NCBI GenBank assembly: GCA_964570825.1
Contig: CAZMZJ010000005.1
Span: 62,001-126,000 of the forward strand
DNA from: UMGS1002 sp964570825
Lineage (GTDB): Bacteria; Bacillota; Clostridia; Oscillospirales; CAG-272
DNA length: 64,000 nt
Direction: 5' to 3'
Made by a program: the position numbers and the translations under genes. The notes under the pieces are model-generated. The model ran no database searches and was not told the origin of the DNA. It saw only the letters and a program-made list of their open reading frames with translations. Position 1 is the stretch's first letter. Each line of letters starts with the position of its first letter. Positions 58,143 through 64,000 of the stretch are shown here, piece by piece.

Positions 58143-60479
58143 TTAATCTTCATTCTTGTCTTCCGACTGCTTTTCAAATTTGCAGCTGTCATTACGGCAA
58201 TAAAGTACGTTGCGGCCTTTGCGGCGGAAAAGCATGCCGCCGCAATTCGGGCATTTTTCGTTTGTCGGCATATCCCATGATGAAAAATCGCACTCCGGAT
58301 ATTTTTCACAACTGTAAAAAATACTTTTGCTGCGGCCATGCTTCATAACGATTTTTGAACCGCATTTTGGACACTTGACATCTATGTCTTTGGTTTTCTG
58401 TTTTGTAAACCTGCATTTCGGGTAATTTACGCAGGCATAGAAACTGCCAAATTTGCCGGTGCGCAGAACCATGTCACCGCCGCACTTCTCGCATTTGAAA
58501 TCGGCATAAACCAATTTTTTCTCCGGTTTGTCTTTTTTCCCTTCAGCGCTATCCTCTCCTGACTTGCTTTGATCCGCAAGAGGTTTTGTGTTCTTGCATT
58601 TCGGGTAGTTCGGACAAGCTGCAAACTTTCCGAACTTTCCGGTCTTTATCACCATACGGCTTCCGCACTTTTCACATATCAAGTCTGTTTCCTCAGCCGG
58701 CAGCGAAATGTTCCCGCCGCCTATTGTCTCAGCGGACTCAAGCTCTTTTCTGAAATCATTCCAGAAATTTCTGAGAACAGTCAGCATATTTTCGTTCCCG
58801 TTCTCGATTTCATCCAGTTCTGTTTCAATGTCGGCAGTAAAACGGTAATTAACAATATCCGGAAACTTTTCCTTCATCAGTTTGGTTGTTATTTCGCCAA
58901 GCTGCGTAGGAACTAATGATTTTCCCTCTCTCTTTACATAATTGCGCGCAATAATAGTTGTAATAATCGGAGTGTAAGTGCTCGGACGTCCTATTCCTTT
59001 CTCCTCAAGGAACTTGATAAGCGACGCTTCATTATATCTCGGAGGAGCTTCGGTGAAGTGCTGGTCGTCTTTAATATCCTTGCAGCCGAGTTTCTGACCT
59101 TCCTTGATATCCGGAATCAGAAGATCCCTCTCTCCGTTGTCATTTTCATTGTCACTGATATTGTCACCCGCCCCTTCGTCGCATGTGCGGCGTGTTTCTG
59201 TTTCATCCTCAGATTCAACATATACCGCCATAAACCCCGGGAAAGTGACAGTGTAGCCGCTTGTGCGGAATATATAGCCGGAGGATTCGAAATCGGCTGT
59301 CACCGTGTTCAGCTCTGCAGACTGCATTTGGCTTGCCACAAAACGTTCCCATATAAGTTTGTAAAGTTTGAACTGGTCTGGCGTAAGATGTTTTTTAATT
59401 GCTGCGGGTTCAAGCGTTATTCTCGAAGGTCTTATAGCCTCATGCGCATCCTGCGCGCTGTTTCGCGATTTATAGATTCTTGGAGCTGACGGACAGTAAG
59501 TTTCACCGTACTTCCCGGCAATATATTCTTTTGCGGCTTCCTGTGCCTCGGCCGATACTCTCAGCGAATCGGTTCTCATATATGTTATAAGACCCTGCAC
59601 ACCGCCGTAATCGGAACCGAGGTTAACACCCTCATATAATTCCTGCGCAGCTTTCATAGTGCGCGCCGACTGGAATCCCAGCTTGCGGGAAGCTTCCTGC
59701 TGCAGCGTTGAAGTTATGAAAGGAGGCGCCGGCGTCTTATGCTTGATGCTGCGCTTTATTGCTTTGACATTAAAGGGTTTGCCGCTTACCGCCGAGATAA
59801 TTTTATCTGCTTCTTCCTTATTAGAAATACGAAGCTTGCCGCTTTCGTTTCCGTAGAAATGAGCCTTTATCTCACGCCCGTCCGAGCAGACGAGAATCGC
59901 GTCGATAGTCCAGTATTCACTTGGAACAAACGCCCGTATCTCTTCCTCGCGTTCGACAATAATCCTTGTAGCCACCGATTGGACGCGCCCCGCCGAAAGT
60001 CCGCTTTTGACTGTTTTCCAAAGGTATGGAGAAAGCTTGTAGCCGACAATTCGGTCGAGAATTCGCCTCGCCTGCTGCGCGTTGACAAGATTCATATTTA
60101 TCATGCGCGGGTTCTTGATGCCTGCCTTGACCGCTGTTTTTGTAATTTCGTTGAACGTCACGCGCATTGTCTTTTCAATAGGAATTTCAAGGGCTGTGGC
60201 AAGATGCCACGATATTGCCTCGCCTTCGCGGTCAGGGTCGGTTGCAAGAAAGATTTTTGACGCCGCCTTCGCTTCCTTTTTCAAATTTTTTATAAGATCG
60301 CCATTGCCGCGAATATTTATATAATGAGGTTCGAAATTATTTTCTATATCAACTCCCATCGTGCTTTTGGGGAGGTCGCGCACGTGTCCTACAGTCGCTA
60401 CGACCTTATAGTTTGCGCCAAGATAGCCTTTGATGGTAGGAGCTTTGAACGGTGATTCGATTATAACGAGATTCGACAT
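58143..60479 (-). CDS. topA: DNA topoisomerase I
   Basis: Relaxes negative supercoils. 778 residues. TOPRIM part at the start (SNLVIIESPFKAPTIKGYL and FLATDPDREGEAISWHL), then the active-site Tyr in LITYMRTDSLR at about residue 300. Four zinc-ribbon motifs follow from about residue 600: CEKCGSRM, CEKCGGDM, CPKCGSK and CPNCGGML, each with its second Cys pair. An acidic, Asn-rich insertion at about DEGAGDNISDNENDNGERD lies between the core domain and the last catalytic blocks. AAAGGA precedes the ATG. Confidence 0.97.
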   Translation of the reverse strand: MSNLVIIESPFKAPTIKGYLGANYKVVATVGHVRDLPKSTMGVDIENNFEPHYINIRGNGDLIKNLKKEAKAASKIFLATDPDREGEAISWHLATALEIPIEKTMRVTFNEITKTAVKAGIKNPRMINMNLVNAQQARRILDRIVGYKLSPYLWKTVKSGLSAGRVQSVATRIIVEREEEIRAFVPSEYWTIDAILVCSDGREIKAHFYGNESGKLRISNKEEADKIISAVSGKPFNVKAIKRSIKHKTPAPPFITSTLQQEASRKLGFQSARTMKAAQELYEGVNLGSDYGGVQGLITYMRTDSLRVSAEAQEAAKEYIAGKYGETYCPSAPRIYKSRNSAQDAHEAIRPSRITLEPAAIKKHLTPDQFKLYKLIWERFVASQMQSAELNTVTADFESSGYIFRTSGYTVTFPGFMAVYVESEDETETRRTCDEGAGDNISDNENDNGERDLLIPDIKEGQKLGCKDIKDDQHFTEAPPRYNEASLIKFLEEKGIGRPSTYTPIITTIIARNYVKREGKSLVPTQLGEITTKLMKEKFPDIVNYRFTADIETELDEIENGNENMLTVLRNFWNDFRKELESAETIGGGNISLPAEETDLICEKCGSRMVIKTGKFGKFAACPNYPKCKNTKPLADQSKSGEDSAEGKKDKPEKKLVYADFKCEKCGGDMVLRTGKFGSFYACVNYPKCRFTKQKTKDIDVKCPKCGSKIVMKHGRSKSIFYSCEKYPECDFSSWDMPTNEKCPNCGGMLFRRKGRNVLYCRNDSCKFEKQSEDKNED

Positions 60480-60588
60480 TACATGTTCCTTTCAATGCGT
60501 CATCCGTCCGGTTTTTACAACATTCCGTAGAAAAGCAACTCATGGACGGATAACGCTCAACATTAAAGTATATTATGTCTTTGCGGCT

Positions 60589-61965
60589 TTATCTTCTTAT
60601 ATAAAGTCCGCCGGGAAGCGAGCTCACAAGCCCCTTCACCTCAAGTATTGTCATAGCCGACATTATTTCACCGATACTGTATCCGAGTCTGGCAAGCGCA
60701 TCAATGGGTATTGCACGGTCAACCGGAATTTCGGCGAAAAGTTTCCTGTATTTTTCGTCAAGAGAGGCCAGGACTTCCGCGGAATTATCTCCAGCGGGCT
60801 TTTTCTCCTGCTTTATTTCCTTACTATCTATATCCTTCCTGACGGTTCTGGTTTTGCCGATATAGTTCTCTGCCGTCAAATCCTGTATTTTTGTTCTGCT
60901 GTCATTTATATTTTCTTTATGTTCTTTGTCCTTCCTGCGGAAAGCGTCGGCGGGCGCAGAGGGTTGGTTGGATTTTTCGGCTGACAGCTTTGCGTATCTT
61001 GCCGACACGCCCATGCGCTCAAATACTTCCTCGTTAAAAGAATATTTTTTTCTGGCACTGTAAAGCTTTGCGGTATCTATACTTTTTCCGTACAGATACT
61101 CATACTCGCGCAGAATATCCTCGGTTTCAATAACAACAATTCCGCCGTCGCGAATCAGCCGGTTTGTACCTTCGGTGTTCTCTTTGCCAAGATTGCCGGG
61201 AATCGCAAAAATCTGTCTTCCTTGCGCGTCGGCGCTGCGTGCCGTTATCATGGCACCGCTTTTGCTGTCCGCTTCGATTACCAGAGTACCCTGGCACATG
61301 CCGCTTATTATACGGTTGCGAATCGGAAAATGCTCTCCAGCCGGAGGAGTTCCCGGAGGATATTCGGATACAACGGCACCGTTTTCAGATATAAGGTTCA
61401 TAAGCTTTGCATGCTCGCGCGGATATATTATATCAATCCCGCTCCCGAGAACGGCTACTGTAGTTCCGCCGCCGGTCAGCGCTCCGCAGGCAGCCACGCC
61501 GTCAATGCCAAGCGCCATTCCGCTTACCACACAAACATTTGCCGCGCCAAGCTCATATGCTATTCTATACGCGTATTCCCGCCCGTATTCGCTCATGCGC
61601 CGCGTTCCAACAACAGCTATGCAGACGCGGTTGTTCATGTCCGGAAAATTTCCCTTGACATAAAGAAGCACCGGCGGGTCGCTCAGCATCCGCAGGCGAT
61701 TAGGATATTTTTCATCGTTATAAGGCATTATCCGGACCCCTGTTCCGGAACAGAAACCGATTATTTCTGACGCTTCATCAAGCCGTTTGTCAGAAAGTGC
61801 CTTGACGGTTTTTTCGCTTATGCCATCGGTTGCGGCAAGAGCTCTTTCCTCAGCTGCATATATTTCGTACGGACTCTCATACTTCATTATAAGGCGGATA
61901 AAGTCAGTGTTTGCCGCGCCAAGCCGGCATGAAAGCCATACCCAGTAAAGGTTTTCCGGTCTCAT
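60589..61965 (-). CDS. dprA: DNA processing protein DprA
   Basis: Binds incoming single-stranded DNA and loads RecA during transformation. 458 residues, longer than usual (about 360-390). The Rossmann core (about 75-285) has AVVGTRRMSEYGREYA, SGMALGIDGVAACG, LGSGIDIIYPREHAKL and IEADSKSGAMITARSAD, quoted in part. A charged linker of some 75 residues (about 320-395) precedes the C-terminal winged helix PVDRAIPIDALARLGYSIGE. The linker is Lys/Asn/Asp-rich. topA follows on the same strand after 110 bp. Confidence 0.94.
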   Translation of the reverse strand: MRPENLYWVWLSCRLGAANTDFIRLIMKYESPYEIYAAEERALAATDGISEKTVKALSDKRLDEASEIIGFCSGTGVRIMPYNDEKYPNRLRMLSDPPVLLYVKGNFPDMNNRVCIAVVGTRRMSEYGREYAYRIAYELGAANVCVVSGMALGIDGVAACGALTGGGTTVAVLGSGIDIIYPREHAKLMNLISENGAVVSEYPPGTPPAGEHFPIRNRIISGMCQGTLVIEADSKSGAMITARSADAQGRQIFAIPGNLGKENTEGTNRLIRDGGIVVIETEDILREYEYLYGKSIDTAKLYSARKKYSFNEEVFERMGVSARYAKLSAEKSNQPSAPADAFRRKDKEHKENINDSRTKIQDLTAENYIGKTRTVRKDIDSKEIKQEKKPAGDNSAEVLASLDEKYRKLFAEIPVDRAIPIDALARLGYSIGEIMSAMTILEVKGLVSSLPGGLYIRR

Positions 61966-62017
61966 AATTACACCAGCCTTTTCTGATGATTTTAATCCGA
62001 AATCCGTTTATTCCTTG

Positions 62018-62869
62018 TTATCTGCTGTTGACGATCTCCCACATGAACACCGCGGCGGCAGCCGAAGCGTTCAGCGACTCGCTGCCTTCGTTTATCGGAA
62101 TAATAATATTCATATCACACGCTGCCATAAGTTTTTTACTTATTCCATGCCCTTCGTTGCCAATAACCACGCAGTCGCTGCTCCTCAGCGGAAAACTGCC
62201 AAGTTTTTCGGCATTTCTGTCAAGAGCGGCAGCAAGAATTCGGCGGCCGCCTTTGCGAAGCCTGAATGCGGCTTCCGCTCCGTCTCTGTATGATATGGTT
62301 TTCAGCTTGAATATTGCTCCCATTGCCGCGCGCAGCGTTTTGGGATTATAAATATCCGCGCATTCTCCTGCAAGGATCACACAGTCCATGCCGAAAGCGG
62401 CCGCGCTGCGAAGTATTGTTCCGAGGTTGCCGGGATCCCGGATGTCTTCAAGCATAATGATCTTATCATTCGCACCCTCGCCCGGCAGCGTTTCACCGTC
62501 CGCCGTCAAGTTATTATCTATTGTAGCTATTTTATGGAATTTGTCAATATATTTTGAGACACAAATTATTCCCTCCGGGGATTTTTCTTCCGACACAGAA
62601 TTGAAAAGGCTGTCTGAAAGCAAAAGCACCTCGGCTCCTGATTTTTCGGGAGCAGCAGCTCCGGAGGAAATTATCTTTGAGATTACCTCACCACAGTCGG
62701 ATTCGCGCAGAAGCACATAGCGCAGCTCGGCATGCGCCAAGGTAGCTTCGATGTAAAGCTTTATCCCGTCAAAACGGAAAAGCTTTGCCTCCTCGCGGTT
62801 CTTTTTGTCTGACAGCTTGCATATTTTTATAATGGTCTGGTTCTGGCGCGAGGTGATAACATCTTTCAT
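62018..62869 (-). CDS. TrmH-family (SpoU) 2'-O-methyltransferase
   Basis: 283 residues. The N-terminal substrate-binding part begins MKDVITSRQNQTIIKICKLS. The SPOUT catalytic domain has MLEDIRDPGNLGTILRSAAA, VVIGNEGHGISKKLM and PINEGSESLNASAAAAVFMW. It resembles RlmB-like rRNA methylases, but the target nucleotide cannot be assigned. A short Gly/Asn-containing insertion (about LTADGETLPGEGANDK) precedes the catalytic domain. It lies between dprA and the terminator of the rplT operon. Confidence 0.9.
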   Translation of the reverse strand: MKDVITSRQNQTIIKICKLSDKKNREEAKLFRFDGIKLYIEATLAHAELRYVLLRESDCGEVISKIISSGAAAPEKSGAEVLLLSDSLFNSVSEEKSPEGIICVSKYIDKFHKIATIDNNLTADGETLPGEGANDKIIMLEDIRDPGNLGTILRSAAAFGMDCVILAGECADIYNPKTLRAAMGAIFKLKTISYRDGAEAAFRLRKGGRRILAAALDRNAEKLGSFPLRSSDCVVIGNEGHGISKKLMAACDMNIIIPINEGSESLNASAAAAVFMWEIVNSR

Positions 62870-62914
62870 AGCTTGTCCGCCCCTTCAAAAAATATGTCCT
62901 TTCCTGTTAATAAC

Positions 62915-62940
62915 GAAAAACCCGGTTTCCACCGGGTTTT
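62915..62940 (-). terminator. Intrinsic terminator after infC-rpmI-rplT
   Basis: A perfect stem AAAACCCGGT/ACCGGGTTTT with a 4-nt loop (62917-62940), followed on the minus strand by TTTTTCGTTATT. It is 11 bp beyond the rplT stop. Confidence 0.92.
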
Positions 62941-62951
62941 GCAAATTGCGC

Positions 62952-63308
62952 TTATGCAAGCGCTGCCTTCGATTTCTCGATAAGTTCAGCAAATGCCGTT
63001 TTGTCTGACACTGCGAGCTCGGCGAGCATCTTGCGGTTGAGATCTATGCCGGCGGTCTTGAGGCCGTGCATAAATGTTGAATAGTTCATGCCGTTCTGCT
63101 TTGCTTCTGCTGAAATACGAGCTATCCAGAGCTGGCGGAAATCTCTCTTCTTGCGTCTGCGCCCTGCGAAAGCATAGTTGCCGCTCTTCATTATGGCCTG
63201 CTTGGCCATCTTGAAATGTTTAGATTTATCGCCCCAGTAGCCCTTAGCCGCCTTCAGCATCTTATTTCTTCTTTTACGTGTGGCTAATGCGCCCTTTACT
63301 CTTGCCAT
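62952..63308 (-). CDS. rplT: 50S ribosomal protein L20
   Basis: Early assembly protein of the large subunit. 118 residues, the exact usual length. It starts MARVKGALATRKRRNKMLKA and has KGYWGDKSKHFKMAKQAIMK, GRRRKKRDFRQLWIARISAE and LNRKMLAELAVSDKTAF. AGGAGG precedes the ATG. L20 represses its own operon by binding the leader in other Bacillota; the leader is outside the window. Confidence 0.98.
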   Translation of the reverse strand: MARVKGALATRKRRNKMLKAAKGYWGDKSKHFKMAKQAIMKSGNYAFAGRRRKKRDFRQLWIARISAEAKQNGMNYSTFMHGLKTAGIDLNRKMLAELAVSDKTAFAELIEKSKAALA

Positions 63309-63333
63309 TATTCATTTCCTCCTGATTTTCCGG

Positions 63334-63528
63334 TTATTTCTGGATGAGGTTCTTCATGTTGGCGGCCATAGCGCCCTGAACATAAGTAGCCGTGCGAAGA
63401 TGTCTCTTGCGTTTTGAATCCTTTATGCCAAGGTTATGGCGATGATGGCAATGATTCATCTTGACCTTGCCAGTTCCGGTAACCGAAAATCTTTTGGCAG
63501 AGGCTTTGTGTGTCTTGATTTTTCCCAT
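63334..63528 (-). CDS. rpmI: 50S ribosomal protein L35
   Basis: 64 residues, the normal size. It starts MGKIKTHKASAKRFSVTGTG and continues KVKMNHCHHRHNLGIKDSKR, then KRHLRTATYV. AAAGGAG precedes the ATG. It is the middle gene of infC-rpmI-rplT. Confidence 0.98.
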   Translation of the reverse strand: MGKIKTHKASAKRFSVTGTGKVKMNHCHHRHNLGIKDSKRKRHLRTATYVQGAMAANMKNLIQK

Positions 63529-63633
63529 GGTTATACTCCTTTATATTCAATCGGTATCAATTTATATCATGTAACGCGTGCACGCCGCGCCAGTAATATG
63601 AACAAACACGAGTGTTCAAAAAAGCAGCAGCCG

Positions 63634-64000
63634 TTATTTTGCCTTGTTCGGACTGATGGTTATGCTCATCAGCTTTCCATCAATCACAGGCTTTTTATCA
63701 GAAACGCCGTATTCAGCGCAGGCAGCCTCAAACTTTTCCATCAGCTCCTTGCCGAGACCGATATGGCTCATCTCGCGTCCCTTGAATCTCATGACGACTC
63801 TAACCTTGTTGCCTTCGTCGAGAAAACGCAGGGCGTGCTTTACCTTCGTATCGAAATCATGGGCGTCGATACGCGAGGAAATCTGGATTTCCTTAAGCTC
63901 CACAACAGCCTGGCGCTTTTTTGCTTCTTTTTCCTTTTTTTCGCGTTCAAATCTGAATTTACCATAATCCATTATGCGGCAGACCGGCGGAACCGCCTGA
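63634..64000 (-). CDS. infC: Translation initiation factor IF-3 (5' end cut by window)
   Basis: The coding frame runs beyond the internal ATG at 63972 to the window edge, giving QAVPPVCRIMDYGKFRFERE, with the typical interdomain part. The C-terminal domain (about 90 residues) has IQISSRIDAHDFDTKVKHAL, RFLDEGNKVRVVMRFKGREM and HIGLGKELMEKF. IF-3 binds the 30S subunit and checks start-codon pairing. The N-terminal domain and start are outside the window. Family members often begin with AUU; this cannot be seen here. Confidence 0.97.
   Translation of the reverse strand, partial: QAVPPVCRIMDYGKFRFEREKKEKEAKKRQAVVELKEIQISSRIDAHDFDTKVKHALRFLDEGNKVRVVMRFKGREMSHIGLGKELMEKFEAACAEYGVSDKKPVIDGKLMSITISPNKAK

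Noticed and set aside
1..64000. tRNA or rRNA genes, insertion sequences or prophage
   Set aside because: All intergenic gaps were read; none showed a cloverleaf, rRNA-like sequence, transposase or terminal inverted repeats.

Overview
The window looks like chromosomal DNA from a low-to-mid G+C Bacillota, most likely class Clostridia and perhaps Oscillospirales-like. The signs are the hrcA-grpE-dnaK-dnaJ-prmA-rsmE order with a CIRCE operator, the rnc/radical-SAM/smc/ftsY block, the infC-rpmI-rplT operon, TrmFO, WhiA, the paired YmfF/YmfH M16 proteins and a stand-alone MsmK-type ATPase. G+C is about half by eye. TTG starts are used (coaE, the Sua5 gene, smc), and many promoters match TTGACA/TTGAAA-17-TATAAT closely. 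No phage, transposase, integrase, CRISPR array, rRNA or tRNA gene was seen. Both window edges cut genes: whiA at the left (3' end missing) and infC at the right (5' end missing).

Layout. 1-2.4 kb (minus): yjjG-type HAD phosphatase, murB, whiA. 2.4-11.3 kb (plus): coaE, SLT transglycosylase, M18 aminopeptidase, prfA, Sua5/YwlC, a ParC/GyrA-type topoisomerase subunit, a 41-residue membrane peptide, deoC and an amidohydrolase, closed by a strong terminator. 11.3-13.3 kb (minus): a three-gene operon of a membrane protein, an HprK-like P-loop kinase and an S26-type serine peptidase. 13.4-16 kb: a GH78 glycosidase divergent from a small DtxR-like regulator. 16-23.6 kb: ymfF-ymfH-lgt-folD and feoAB, with a divergent DtxR-family regulator and a perfect palindrome between feoA and the regulator. 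23.6-32.2 kb (minus): tadA, a CPBP protease, msmK, tex, uvrB and an RsuA-family pseudouridine synthase. 32.3-35.5 kb (plus): a 1032-residue lacZ-type beta-galactosidase. 35.5-36.3 kb: a gene-free stretch with six 70-bp repeats plus a collapsed seventh, then 12-bp and 8-bp tandem arrays. 36.3-47.4 kb (minus): membrane protein, greA, S41 protease, CdaR-type regulator, rsmE, prmA and the heat-shock operon. 47.5-58 kb (minus): lipoprotein, SGNH-like protein, ftsY, smc, radical SAM protein, rnc, plsX and trmFO. 58-64 kb (minus): topA, dprA, a TrmH-type rRNA methylase, rplT, rpmI and infC.

Most of the content is housekeeping: envelope synthesis, translation and tRNA/rRNA modification, DNA repair and topology, protein folding and iron uptake. 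The least explained parts are the short tandem-repeat arrays in several intergenic regions, the membrane protein/HprK-like/S26 operon, a roughly 90-nt element with competing stems between dnaJ and prmA, and Asn/Asp/Lys/Gly-rich tails and linkers attached to otherwise conserved proteins.
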